Source: Streptomyces sp. SID13031 (lineage in GTDB: Bacteria > Actinomycetota > Actinomycetes > Propionibacteriales > Kribbellaceae). From it: DNA of 64,000 nt. The DNA is taken from the NCBI RefSeq assembly GCF_010548305.1, contig NZ_JAAGLV010000014.1, positions 124,001 to 188,000 on the forward strand, written 5' to 3'. Below the pieces are notes generated by a model. That model was not told the DNA's origin. It saw only the letters and a program-made list of their open reading frames with translations, and did not search any database. Below are positions 24,219 to 33,313 of this stretch, piece by piece (position 1 is the first letter of the stretch; the number at the start of each line of letters is the position of its first letter). Made by a program: the position numbers and the translations under genes.

Positions 24219-25407
24219 CCTCGGCCGCCTTGGTGGTCAGGTAGTTCTGCTCCGGCAGACTGGTGGTCCGCCGGGCCGCCGCGCTGAAGTGCCGCGCGGC
24301 GGTCTCGTGCTCACCGAGCATCTCGTACAGATGCCCCCGTACTGCGTCCAGCCGGTAGTGCCCGTCGAGCTTCTCGTCCAGCGGTCGCAGCAACTCCAGA
24401 CCCGCTTGCGGGCCGTCGACCATCGCCTGGGCGATCGCACGATTCAGCGTCACCATCGGATTGCCCGACAGCTCTTCCAGCAGCCCGTAGAGCCCGAGGA
24501 TCTGCGGCCAGTCCGTCTCCTCGGGCCGGGCCGCCTCGTCGTGCAGTGCAGCAATCGCGGCCTGCAGTTGGTACTCCCCCAGCGGCGGCTGGTTGAACGC
24601 TTCCACCGCCAGCGCGACCCCTTCGTCGACGAATTCCTTGTTCCACAACGACCGGTCCTGCTCGGTCAACGGGATCAGCTCGCCCGCCGTCCCGGTCCGG
24701 GCCAGCCGCCTCGCGTCGTTGAGCAGCATGAGCGCCAGCAGCCCGGTGACCTGCGCGTTCTCCGGCAGCAACTGACGCACCAACCGGGTGAGCCTGATCG
24801 CTTCGCCGGACAGATCGGTGCGATGCAACGCGGCGCCACTGCTGCTCGTGTAGCCCTCGTTGAACACCAGATAGAGCACATGCAGCACCTGCGCGAGCCG
24901 CTCCTCGTCCTGCGACAGCTCGAACGGCAGCCCCTTGAGCTTCTGCTTGGCCCGGCTGATCCGCTGCGCCATCGTTGCCTCAGGCACCAAGTACGCCGTC
25001 GCGATCTCCGCCGTCGTCAACCCGCCGACCGCACGCAGCGTCAGCGCGATCGCCGAGGCCGCGGTGAGCGCCGGATGGCAGCACAGGAACAGCAGCCGCA
25101 GCGTGTCATCGTGCTCCTCGACGTCCTCGGCCGGCACCTCCCGGTGCGCCGCCAGCTCCTCGCGCCGCCGTCGCGCCTGCTCCTGCCGGATCTCGTCGAT
25201 GAACCGCCGTGACGCCGCCTGGATCAGCCACCCCCGCGGGTTTTCCGGCACCCCGTCGGCAGGCCACGTCCGGGCGGCCGCGATCAGCGCTTCCTGCACA
25301 GCATCCTCTGCCGCGGTGAAGTCCCCGGTACGCCGCACCACCGCGCCGAGCACCTGTGGCGTCAGCTCCCGCAACAGGTCGTCGAGCATGGTCTCCTGGC
25401 CAGTCAT
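24190..25407 (-). CDS. ECF42-type RNA polymerase sigma factor with DUF6596-like C-terminal domain
   Basis: 405 residues, the long form of ECF sigma factors. Sigma2 region includes VVRRTGDFTAAEDAVQEALI, sigma4 region GGLTTAEIATAYLVPEATMAQR, then a 200-residue helical domain (VLYLVFNEGYTSSSG, TDWPQILGLYGLLEEL) that regulates the factor in this group. These usually pair with a YCII/DGPF protein gene, which is not found next to it here. ATG 25407 is preceded by GGAGAGAG. It is divergent from the methyltransferase with only 24 bases between. Confidence 0.9.
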   Translation of the reverse strand: MTGQETMLDDLLRELTPQVLGAVVRRTGDFTAAEDAVQEALIAAARTWPADGVPENPRGWLIQAASRRFIDEIRQEQARRRREELAAHREVPAEDVEEHDDTLRLLFLCCHPALTAASAIALTLRAVGGLTTAEIATAYLVPEATMAQRISRAKQKLKGLPFELSQDEERLAQVLHVLYLVFNEGYTSSSGAALHRTDLSGEAIRLTRLVRQLLPENAQVTGLLALMLLNDARRLARTGTAGELIPLTEQDRSLWNKEFVDEGVALAVEAFNQPPLGEYQLQAAIAALHDEAARPEETDWPQILGLYGLLEELSGNPMVTLNRAIAQAMVDGPQAGLELLRPLDEKLDGHYRLDAVRGHLYEMLGEHETAARHFSAAARRTTSLPEQNYLTTKAAEVSDAGRRRR

Positions 25408-25418
25408 CTCTCTCCGGA

Positions 25419-25424
25419 TAAGCT
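25419..25424 (+). promoter_or_regulatory. -10 element for leaderless methyltransferase
   Basis: TAAGCT lies 7 bases before ATG 25432 with no ribosome site between, fitting a leaderless start in a 24-base divergent gap. Confidence 0.4.
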
Positions 25425-25431
25425 CACGGGT

Positions 25432-26175
25432 ATGGCTGGGGACAAAGTACAGGCGTTCGGTGAGGTCGCTACTGAGTATGACCGGGTCAGGCCGGGTTAT
25501 CCGGTTGAGCTGATCGAGGACATGCTCCGCTACTCGGCGCCGGCGACGGCGCTGGAGATCGGGGCCGGCACTGGCAAGGCGACCGTCGCGGTTGCGTCCC
25601 GCGGCGTACAGATCGTTGCGCTGGAGCCGGATCCGGCCATGGCGCTGGTACTGCGGCAGCACGTGGCTGGGCTTGCGGTGAACATCGCCATGGGGACTCT
25701 GGAGTCGTATGAGCCGGAGGAGCCGGTCGACCTCGTCTACAGCGCTCAGGCGTTCCACTGGACGGCGCCGGAGACCCGCTGGACCCGTACTGCGGCCGCC
25801 CTGCGTCCTGGCGGCTCGCTGGCGCTTTTCTGGAACCTGGAGCGCCTGGCGGATGCCGCAGTACGGAATGCGGCGGCTGGGATCATGGGCGACTACGAGA
25901 TCAAGGCGTGGAGCGAGTGGCCTGAGTCGGATGTGGTGGAGCCCAACCCGGAGCTGACCGCGCGACCGGAGTACGCGGAGTTCAGGCAGCAGCTCTACCG
26001 GTGGGAGCGCACCTTGCCGCGCGAGGACCACCTGGCCAACCTGAGCACGCAGTCGCAGTTCCGGATGCTCGAGGACGAGGACCGCGACGAGCTGCTCGAC
26101 AAGCTCCGCGACGTGCTGCCCGACCCCATCAGCATCGAGGTCGCGACCGAGCTCTACCTCGCCAAGCGGGTCTAG
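25432..26175 (+). CDS. Class I SAM-dependent methyltransferase
   Basis: 247 residues. Begins AFGEVATEYDRVRPGYP, then motif I LEIGAGTGKATVAVA, motif II VALEPDPAM and VDLVYSAQAFHW. This is the methyltransferase type-11 fold, acting on a small molecule of unknown identity. No membrane segment. Its stop overlaps the ftsY stop region by 4 bases in convergent orientation (26172-26175), and the start is 24 bases from the divergent sigma factor. Confidence 0.88.
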   Translation: MAGDKVQAFGEVATEYDRVRPGYPVELIEDMLRYSAPATALEIGAGTGKATVAVASRGVQIVALEPDPAMALVLRQHVAGLAVNIAMGTLESYEPEEPVDLVYSAQAFHWTAPETRWTRTAAALRPGGSLALFWNLERLADAAVRNAAAGIMGDYEIKAWSEWPESDVVEPNPELTARPEYAEFRQQLYRWERTLPREDHLANLSTQSQFRMLEDEDRDELLDKLRDVLPDPISIEVATELYLAKRV

Positions 26176-27374
26176 TCCAGCAGGGCGTCGACGAACTGTT
26201 CGGCGTCGAAGGGGGCCAGGTCGTCGGCGCCTTCGCCGAGGCCGACCAGCTTCACCGGGACGCCGAGCTCGCGCTGGACGGCGATCACGATGCCGCCCTT
26301 GGCCGTGCCGTCCAGCTTGGTCAGCACCAGACCGGTCACGTTGATCACCTCGGCGAACACGCGCGCCTGGGTGAGCCCGTTCTGGCCGGTGGTGGCGTCG
26401 ATGACGAGCAGCACCTCGTCGACCTCGGCGGTCTTCTCGATCACCCGCTTGACCTTGCCGAGCTCGTCCATCAGGCCGGTCTTGGTGTGCAGCCGCCCGG
26501 CCGTGTCGACCAGGACGACGTCGGCGCCCTCTGCGATACCCTGCTTGACCGCGTCGAACGCGATGCTGGCCGGGTCGCCGCCCTCGGGTCCGCGGACGGT
26601 CTTGACGCCGACCCGCTCACCCCAGGTCTGCAGCTGATCGGCCGCCGCGGCGCGGAACGTGTCGGCCGCACCGAGCAGGACCTTCTTGTCCTCGGCGACC
26701 AGCACCCGGGCCAGCTTGCCGACCGTGGTGGTCTTGCCGGTGCCGTTCACGCCGACGACCAGGACGACGGCCGGCTGGTCATCGTCCCGCTCGACCTTCA
26801 GCGAGCGGTCCAGCGACGGGTCGACCAGCGCGATCAGCTCCTCGCGCAGGATGGTCCGCGCCTGGTCTCCGCTGACGCCCTCGATGCGCACCCGGGTGCG
26901 CAACTTCTCGACCAGCTCCTGCGTCGGCGCAACCCCCACGTCGGCGGTGATCAGCGTGGTCTCGATGTCCTCCCACACCTCGTCGTCCAGCTTGTCGCGG
27001 GACAGCAGCGCGAGTAGCCCCTTGCCCAGCGAGCCCTGGGAGCGCGCCAGGCGGGTGCGGAGGCGGACCAAGCGGCCTTGCGCCGACTCAGGCTTGTCCA
27101 GCGTCTCTGTGGCTGTCCCTGAGGCAGCGGGCTCCGGCAGGTCGGTGTCCTCGAGCGTGCGGGTCTGCGTGTCCCGCGGCTCCTCGGCGTCGTCGCCGAC
27201 CTGGGGCTCGGTGAGCTCCGAGGTCGGCTGAGAGGCAGGCAGTTCCGCCTTACGGCGCCTGGAGACGACCAGACCGGCCGTACCGGCGACCAGAACGACG
27301 GCGATCACCGCGATGATGGCGATCAGGGCCTGGTCGGTGAGCAGGGTGACTAGCTGAGGGGTCGACACGATCAC
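26172..27374 (-). CDS. ftsY: SRP receptor GTPase FtsY
   Basis: 400 residues. Actinobacterial form with an N-terminal transmembrane helix (ALIAIIAVIAVVLVAGTAGL), an acidic A region, and an NG domain: GVNGTGKTTT (P-loop), LLGAADTFRAAA, DTAGRLHTK, TKLDGTAKGG and the C-terminal GEGADDLAPFDAEQFVDALL. Partner of Ffh (7855-9414) in membrane protein targeting. Start GTG 27374 is preceded by a weak site; GTG 27368 is an alternative. smc lies 14 kb upstream instead of adjacent, so the usual smc-ftsY linkage is interrupted by the cyd and accessory block. Confidence 0.95.
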   Translation of the reverse strand: MIVSTPQLVTLLTDQALIAIIAVIAVVLVAGTAGLVVSRRRKAELPASQPTSELTEPQVGDDAEEPRDTQTRTLEDTDLPEPAASGTATETLDKPESAQGRLVRLRTRLARSQGSLGKGLLALLSRDKLDDEVWEDIETTLITADVGVAPTQELVEKLRTRVRIEGVSGDQARTILREELIALVDPSLDRSLKVERDDDQPAVVLVVGVNGTGKTTTVGKLARVLVAEDKKVLLGAADTFRAAAADQLQTWGERVGVKTVRGPEGGDPASIAFDAVKQGIAEGADVVLVDTAGRLHTKTGLMDELGKVKRVIEKTAEVDEVLLVIDATTGQNGLTQARVFAEVINVTGLVLTKLDGTAKGGIVIAVQRELGVPVKLVGLGEGADDLAPFDAEQFVDALLD

Positions 27375-27411
27375 CCATCTTGGCAGACGGCCGGACCGCG
27401 GCCTTCATCCC

Positions 27412-29130
27412 TCACGGCAGGATGAGCGCCGGTTGCGTTGTGTGAGGAGCCAGTTCCGGGCGGTGGGTCAGCAGTACGACGGTACGGCGGCCAGCCGCGG
27501 CGAACAGGTCGTGCAGCAGCCTGCTGGCGGTCTCCTCGTCGAGGTGCTCGGTGGGCTCGTCCAGGACCAGTACTTCGTGGTTCGCGAGCATCAGCCGGGC
27601 GAACGCGAGCCGCTGCCGCTCCCCGCCGGACAGCCGTGCCCCGTGCTCGCCGACCATCGTGTCGAGCCCGTCGGGCAGGCTCTCGACGAATCCGCCCAGC
27701 CGCGCCTGGTACAGCGCCCGCCAGAGCTTCAGGTCGCTGGCACCGGGCTTGGCGAGCAGCAGGTTCTCCCGGATGCTCGTGTCGAACACATGGCTCTCCT
27801 GGGTCAGCAACCCGATCACCGAGCGCACGTCGTCGCCCCGCAGGTCCGAGAGCCGTACGCCGCCCAATGCGACTTCACCGGCGGTCGGCTCCAGGAAACG
27901 GAGTAGTACGGCCGCCAGGGTGCTCTTGCCGGATCCGCTCGGGCCGGTCACCACTACACGGCTCCCGGCCGCGACGGTCAGGCCGACGTCTCGTAGTACG
28001 GGCCGGTTGTCGTAGCCCGCGTTCAGGTGGCTGATCACGAGGTCGCGGCCGACTGGCAGCTCGCTGGGCGCGTCGGGCTCTAGTACCGGGGTCGGTGCGT
28101 TGAGCAGCTCTTGCACCCTCGTCAGGGAGGCCTTGACCCGGATGGCTATCTGAGCCGTCGCCGGGATGCCACCGAGAGCGTCTGCGAGTGCCAGCGGAGT
28201 CAGCACGAGTACCGCGAACACCGGGCCGGAGATGTCGGCCCTGCTGCCCAGCACCAGCCCAGCGACGCTCGCCCCGCCGACACAGAGCACCAGCAGCGCA
28301 CTCCCCAGCCCCGCGCTCCACGCCGACCGCCGCTCGGCAGCCGCGAGCCTCGCATCGGCCGCTGTGAAGGAAGCCAGTACTGCCTCCGTCGCGCCGAACG
28401 CCACCACATCGGCAGCCGTCAACAGCGTCTCGGTCGCACTCGCCGCAACCTCTCCCCTGTCCCCCGCGATCGCCTCCTCGGCCCGCCGAGCACTACGCGC
28501 CGTCACCCAAGGCACCACGATGCAGGCAATCCCCACAGCAACGGCCACCGCCACCCCGGCCGCCGGAAGCAACACCACCAACAACCCCACTGTCGCTACC
28601 GCAGTCACGCTCGCCACCAGCAACGGCAGCACCACCCGCAACCACAGATCCAGCACGGCATCGACATCAAGCAACAACCGAGCCAGCAAATCCCCGCTCC
28701 GCACACCCCCCAGCCCCGCCGGCGCCAACTCCTCCAACCTCCCGGTCACCCGCGACCGAGTAGCCCCCAACACCCGATAAGCCGCATCATGCGCAGCCAA
28801 CCGCTCGACATACCTGAAGACTCCCCGCCCCACCCCAAAGGCCCGCACAGCAACAATCGCCACCAGCAAGACCAGCACCGGAGGCTGAGCAGCCGCCTCC
28901 GTGATCAACCAAGCAGAAGTAGCCAACAACCCAACCGCAGCCCCAGAAGCCAAAACCCCAGCCACCACAGCCAACACCAACCGCCCCCGAACCCCCCGCT
29001 CCGGCCTCACCAACTCCAGAAGCCCCCGCACCCCACCACCCCGCTCCCCCTTCGCCGCCCCACGCCACCATTTCGGCGGTTGACCGCCGAAATACCGGGA
29101 GGCGCGTGGCTGAGCGTCGAGGCGGCTCAT
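27412..29130 (-). CDS. cydC: Cytochrome bd assembly ABC exporter subunit CydC
   Basis: 572 residues: six transmembrane helices (residues about 45-330) and an ABC ATPase with Walker A VTGPSGSGKSTL, the signature LSGGERQRLAFARLM, Walker B LVLDEPTEHLDE and the H-loop LTHRP. CydDC exports cysteine/glutathione and heme-related compounds needed for assembly of cytochrome bd. It overlaps cydD by 4 bases. The 5' half has strong strand asymmetry (28550-29060), with runs of C on the + strand. N-terminus begins about 40 residues before the first helix and may be extended. Confidence 0.93.
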   Translation of the reverse strand: MSRLDAQPRASRYFGGQPPKWWRGAAKGERGGGVRGLLELVRPERGVRGRLVLAVVAGVLASGAAVGLLATSAWLITEAAAQPPVLVLLVAIVAVRAFGVGRGVFRYVERLAAHDAAYRVLGATRSRVTGRLEELAPAGLGGVRSGDLLARLLLDVDAVLDLWLRVVLPLLVASVTAVATVGLLVVLLPAAGVAVAVAVGIACIVVPWVTARSARRAEEAIAGDRGEVAASATETLLTAADVVAFGATEAVLASFTAADARLAAAERRSAWSAGLGSALLVLCVGGASVAGLVLGSRADISGPVFAVLVLTPLALADALGGIPATAQIAIRVKASLTRVQELLNAPTPVLEPDAPSELPVGRDLVISHLNAGYDNRPVLRDVGLTVAAGSRVVVTGPSGSGKSTLAAVLLRFLEPTAGEVALGGVRLSDLRGDDVRSVIGLLTQESHVFDTSIRENLLLAKPGASDLKLWRALYQARLGGFVESLPDGLDTMVGEHGARLSGGERQRLAFARLMLANHEVLVLDEPTEHLDEETASRLLHDLFAAAGRRTVVLLTHRPELAPHTTQPALILP

Positions 29131-30791
29131 CTGGCTACCGCCGTTGGTGATCTGAGGCTTGGCCGAAGGCCGAGCGAGGTGTGCTGCCGGCCGACCTCGA
29201 CTACCCGGTCCGCCGCCGCAAGGAGTGCCGGTCTGTGGGCGACCAGGAGGACCGTGCGACCCGAAGCTCGCAGGTGGCGGACCACATCAGCCTCTGCTTC
29301 GGCGTCTAACCCGGCCGTGGGCTCGTCGAGCAACAGGACGGGGGCTTCCGTCACCAGGGCTCGGGCGAGGGCTACTCGGCGCCGCTGGCCGCCTGACAGG
29401 AATTGGCCGCCTTCGCCGACCAGTTGGCCGGGGTCCAGCTCCGGTGCGCCTGCGCCGGACAGGGCGCGTAGTACCTGGTTGTCTGTGGCGTCGGGGCGGC
29501 CGAGGCGGAGGTTGTCGGCGATGGTGCCTGTGCGGAGGCCGGGGCGTTGCGGCACCCAGGCCAGCTGCCTGCGCCAGCACTCCGGAGCGAACTCGTCGGC
29601 GGCACTCGCACCCGCAACAACGACCCCACGCTCAGGTACGACGAAGCCGAGCACTGCGGCGAGCACGGTCGACTTCCCTGCGCCACTAGGGCCGGCGAGG
29701 GCGACCACCTCGCCCGGCCAGAGGTCCAGGTCGAAGCTCTCCAGCGCGGGCTCGTCTCGGCCCGGGTAGCGCACGGTCACGTCGTGCAGGTGCAGTGGAG
29801 TCACCCACAGGTCCGGTACGTCGGTCCGCTCACCATGCTCCGGCAGCGGCGTCTCCAGCACCCGGAAGACCTCTTCGCTCGCCGCCACCCCGTCCGCACT
29901 CGCGTGGAAGTGTGCACCCACCTGTCGCAGCGGCAGGTACGCCTCCGGGGCCAGGATCAGCACCAGCAACGCCGTCTCCAGCCCGAGCTTGCCGTCGATC
30001 AGCCGCAGTCCGACACCGACCGCGACGAGCGCCACCGAGATGCTCGCCAGCAACTCCAGTACGAACGACGACAGGAACGCCAGCCGCAGACTCTTCATCG
30101 ACGCCACCCGATGCCGGTCAGTCACCTCCCGTACCGCCCGCACCTGCCCCTTCGCCCGCCCGAACAGCTTCAGCGTCGCCAGCCCAGCCACCACGTCAGA
30201 GAAGTGATGAGCCAGTACTGCGAGCGCATGCTGCCGCCGACGGCTATGCGCCTGGGTAGCCCAGCCGACCAACGCCATGAACACCGGGATGAGCGGCAGC
30301 GTCACCACGACCGTCCCGGCCGCGATCAGGTCGCCAGTAGCCATCCAACCCACCACACCAGCCGGCACTGTCGCAGCGAGCACCAACTGCGGCAGGTAGC
30401 GAGCGAAGTACGGGTCGAGATCGTCGAGACCCTTGGTGAGCAGGGTGGTCAGCGCACTACTCCGCTCGCCGCTGAGCCAGGCCGGTCCGAGCATCAGCGA
30501 ATGCTCCAGCACCTGACGGCGCAAGGTCGACTTCACCGCAGCCGCCGCCCGCTGAGCCACCACCTCCTGCACCCAGATCAGCACCGCCCGCGCCGCCACC
30601 ACCCCCACCAACAGCCACGCCACCCGCCCGATCCCGGCGCCGTGCAGCACCACCTCAGCGATCCCGTGAGCCAGCAACACCGCCTGCACCACGATCAGGA
30701 ACCCAGTAGCCACCCCGATCAGCACAGACCCGACCAGGAACACCCGAGCAGCCTTGGCCCTCCGCAACAACCGCGGATCAAGCGGCTTCAC
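29127..30791 (-). CDS. cydD: Cytochrome bd assembly ABC exporter subunit CydD
   Basis: 554 residues: N-terminal six-helix membrane domain, ABC domain with ALAGPSGAGKSTV, FLSGGQRRRVALARALV, PVLLLDEPTAGLDA and AHRPALL. Forms the heterodimer with CydC just downstream. ATG 30791 overlaps the cydB stop by 4 bases, so cydABDC is a single transcript with tight coupling. Distinguished from CydC by its position directly after cydB and the longer transmembrane part. Confidence 0.92.
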   Translation of the reverse strand: MKPLDPRLLRRAKAARVFLVGSVLIGVATGFLIVVQAVLLAHGIAEVVLHGAGIGRVAWLLVGVVAARAVLIWVQEVVAQRAAAAVKSTLRRQVLEHSLMLGPAWLSGERSSALTTLLTKGLDDLDPYFARYLPQLVLAATVPAGVVGWMATGDLIAAGTVVVTLPLIPVFMALVGWATQAHSRRRQHALAVLAHHFSDVVAGLATLKLFGRAKGQVRAVREVTDRHRVASMKSLRLAFLSSFVLELLASISVALVAVGVGLRLIDGKLGLETALLVLILAPEAYLPLRQVGAHFHASADGVAASEEVFRVLETPLPEHGERTDVPDLWVTPLHLHDVTVRYPGRDEPALESFDLDLWPGEVVALAGPSGAGKSTVLAAVLGFVVPERGVVVAGASAADEFAPECWRRQLAWVPQRPGLRTGTIADNLRLGRPDATDNQVLRALSGAGAPELDPGQLVGEGGQFLSGGQRRRVALARALVTEAPVLLLDEPTAGLDAEAEADVVRHLRASGRTVLLVAHRPALLAAADRVVEVGRQHTSLGLRPSLRSPTAVAR

Positions 30792-31801
30792 GAGACAACA
30801 ACCGACGACACTGCCACCGGCTCAACGCTGACCCGCTTGCGGAACACCCAGTACGTCCACCCCTGATAAAGCATCACCAACGGCGTGAAGATCCCCGCAA
30901 TGACAGTCAAAACCTTCAACGTGTACGCCGAAGAACTGGCGTTGGTGACCGTCAAGCTCCAGGCGGGATCCAGCGTCGACGGCATCACCGCAGGGAACAA
31001 GGCCACGAACAACGAAGCAACTCCCAACGCAACCGCCACAGCAGTCCCGGCAAAGGCCCACCCTTCACGCCCGACTCTGTTGGCCACCAGCCCAGCGACG
31101 AACGCAACGGCCGCGAGGCCGGCGACGACCATCGATCCAGCATCACCACGGATCCCGTGTGCCCAGGCCAGGAAGCCGACGACGAGCACGGCCGCGACCA
31201 GCCCAGCCACCGAAGCCAGGCGGTTGGCGCGTTGTCGTAGGTCGCCGGTTGTTCTCAGGGCCAGGAAGATTGCGCCGTGGGCCACGAAGAGCGCGGTGAA
31301 GGCGACGCCGCCCAGCAGGGCGAAGGGATTGAGCAGAGTCCCGAGGTTGCCGGTGAACTCGTGGGACGCGTCCAGCGGCACGCCTCGGAGGATGTTCGCG
31401 AAGGCGATGCCCCACAGGAGCGCCGGGAACAGGGAACCGACGGTGATCAGGGTGTCCATCCGGCTGCGCCAGACCAGGTCATCGCGTTTGCCGCGGTACT
31501 CCAGCGCGACGCCGCGCAGGATCAGCGACACCAGGATCGCGAACAGCGGCAGGTAGAAGGCGCTGAAGAGCGTCGCGTACCACTCCGGGAACGCCGCGAA
31601 CGTCATCGCGCCCGCCACGATCAGCCATACCTCGTTGCCGTCCCAGACCGGCCCGATCGTGGTGACCACCGCGCGCCGCTCCGGCTCGTCGCGGCCGAGC
31701 ACGCGGAGCAGGATGCCCACCCCGAAGTCGAACCCCTCGAGCACGAAGTACCCGATCCACAGCCCCGCGATGATGAGGAACCAGACGGTCGTGAGTTCCA
31801 T
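30788..31801 (-). CDS. cydB: Cytochrome bd oxidase subunit II CydB
   Basis: 337 residues, all-helical membrane protein with 8-9 segments. Family landmarks are the N-terminal FLIIAGLWIGYFVLEGFDFGVG, PVWDGNEVWLIVAGAMTFAAFP (each within one line of the sequence), and SLFPALLWGIAFANILRGVPLD. With CydA it reduces O2 to water with quinol. Starts 11 bases after cydA, ATG 31801. Confidence 0.94.
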   Translation of the reverse strand: MELTTVWFLIIAGLWIGYFVLEGFDFGVGILLRVLGRDEPERRAVVTTIGPVWDGNEVWLIVAGAMTFAAFPEWYATLFSAFYLPLFAILVSLILRGVALEYRGKRDDLVWRSRMDTLITVGSLFPALLWGIAFANILRGVPLDASHEFTGNLGTLLNPFALLGGVAFTALFVAHGAIFLALRTTGDLRQRANRLASVAGLVAAVLVVGFLAWAHGIRGDAGSMVVAGLAAVAFVAGLVANRVGREGWAFAGTAVAVALGVASLFVALFPAVMPSTLDPAWSLTVTNASSSAYTLKVLTVIAGIFTPLVMLYQGWTYWVFRKRVSVEPVAVSSVVVS

Positions 31802-31812
31802 TCAGATCACCC

Positions 31813-33234
31813 CTAGTACGCGAAGGAGAGTGGTTTGGCGGCGTCGTCGTCATCCGGCGCACCGTCGGGCGGATCACCGGGTACCGGCGAGGCGCCGGCC
31901 AGACCGGCCCGGATCGACTTGAGCATCAGCTTGACCTCGACCACCGCCAGTACGCCGTACAGCAGCGTGAAGCCGATCAGCGAGATCAGCACTTCGGACA
32001 TCGTGGTGCCCGGCGACACCCCGGCCGAGGTCGGCAGCAACCCGAACACCAGCCACGGCTGCCGCCCCGTCTCGGTGAAGACCCAGCCGAACACGTTCGC
32101 CAGCAGCGGCAGCAGGGGTAACGGCACCGCCAGCCAGACCAGCAACCGATGCGGCGCCCGCCCCTTCCTCGTTGCCCAGAGCAACAAGACCGCGAGCCCG
32201 GCGGCGGCCATCCCGACCCCGATCATCAGCCGGAAGGTCCAGTAGGTCAGCGGCACGTTCGGGTTGTACGACCCCGGCCCGTAGAGCTTCTCGTAGGACT
32301 CCTGCAGGTTGTTGATGCCCTGCACCTCACCGTCGAAGGTGCCGGTGGCGAGGAAGGACAGCAGGTACGGAACCTTGACCGAGTAAATTTCGCGAGAGCC
32401 ATCCAAAGTTCCCACAGTAAAGATCGAGAACGAAGCCGGCTTCTCCGACTCGTACAGCGCCTCGGCCGCGGCCATCTTCATCGGCTGGACCTCGGTCATC
32501 ACCTTGCCCTGCTGGTCACCGCTCAGCGCGACCCCGGCGCCGGCCACGATCAGCATCACCGCGCCGAGCCGCAACGCCGTACGGAAAGCGCCCGTGTCGA
32601 CTCCCGGCTTGCGGACCAGGTGCCACAGGGCCACCGCCGCGACGAACGCGCCGCCGACCATGAAGGCCGCGAAGATCGTGTGCGGGTACGTGACCAGGAC
32701 GACCTTGTTGGTCAGCACCGCGCCGATGTCGGTCAGCTCGGCGCGGCCGCGCTCGGCGTTGTAGCGGAAGCCGACCGGGTTCTGCATCCAGGAGTTGGCG
32801 GCCAGGATGAAGTACGCCGACAACTGGGTGCCGAGCACCACGATCCAGATGCAGGCCAGGTGCACCTTCTTCGGCAGCCGGTCCCAGCCGAAGATCCACA
32901 ATCCGATGAAGGTCGACTCGAGGAAGAACGCGAGCAGCCCCTCCAGCGCGAGCGGCGCGCCGAACACGTCGCCGACGAAGCGCGAGTAGTCGCTCCAGTT
33001 CATCCCGAACTGGAACTCCTGGACCAGCCCGGTGACGACCCCCATCGCGATGTTGATCAGGAACAACTTGCCGTAGAACTTGGTCAGCCGCAGGTACTTG
33101 TCCTTACCGGTCCGGTACCACGCGGTCTGCAGGCCGGCCGTGACGGCGACCAGCGACAGCGTCACCGGAACGAAGAAGAAGTGGTAGACGGTGGTGATCG
33201 CGAACTGCCAGCGAGCCAGGTCGAGCGTGTCCAT
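31813..33234 (-). CDS. cydA: Cytochrome bd oxidase subunit I CydA
   Basis: 473 residues. Heme b595 ligand His near residue 18 (TVYHFFFVP), Q-loop region, GRQPW motif in TETGRQPWLVFGLL, and the heme b558 region around NGIQE-type QEFQFGMNWS. High-affinity, non-proton-pumping terminal oxidase used at low O2 or under stress. I start at ATG 33234 (GGGAGGG upstream); the frame remains open to 33282 with no ribosome site. The promoter gap to the BlaI gene holds palindromic BlaI-type sites at 33252-33303. The second alignment of heme ligands I could not position exactly. Confidence 0.94.
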   Translation of the reverse strand: MDTLDLARWQFAITTVYHFFFVPVTLSLVAVTAGLQTAWYRTGKDKYLRLTKFYGKLFLINIAMGVVTGLVQEFQFGMNWSDYSRFVGDVFGAPLALEGLLAFFLESTFIGLWIFGWDRLPKKVHLACIWIVVLGTQLSAYFILAANSWMQNPVGFRYNAERGRAELTDIGAVLTNKVVLVTYPHTIFAAFMVGGAFVAAVALWHLVRKPGVDTGAFRTALRLGAVMLIVAGAGVALSGDQQGKVMTEVQPMKMAAAEALYESEKPASFSIFTVGTLDGSREIYSVKVPYLLSFLATGTFDGEVQGINNLQESYEKLYGPGSYNPNVPLTYWTFRLMIGVGMAAAGLAVLLLWATRKGRAPHRLLVWLAVPLPLLPLLANVFGWVFTETGRQPWLVFGLLPTSAGVSPGTTMSEVLISLIGFTLLYGVLAVVEVKLMLKSIRAGLAGASPVPGDPPDGAPDDDDAAKPLSFAY

Positions 33235-33251
33235 CTGCCCTCCCGGGCGAT

Positions 33252-33303
33252 CTACGACGTTGCGTAGTAGATGGTAGCCCACATCTACTACGACGTGTAG
33301 TTA
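33252..33303. promoter_or_regulatory. Cluster of BlaI-type palindromes in the cydA/blaI divergent promoter
   Basis: CTACG-ACGTTG-CGTAG (33252-33267), CGTAGTAGATG (33263-33273) inverted with CATCTACTACG (33282-33292), and ACTAC-GACGT-GTAGT (about 33287-33301), each built on the TAGTAG/CTACTA half-site of BlaI operators (TACTACA-NN-TGTAGTA). The TATACT of the regulator and TATAAC of cydA overlap at 33300-33307, so one bound protein could cover both promoters. Confidence 0.75.
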
Positions 33304-33313
33304 TACTGGCCAC

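Noticed and set aside
33235..33313. Rex operator (TGTGAA-N6-TTCACA) before cydA
   Set aside because: Not found by eye; the palindromes present are of BlaI type.
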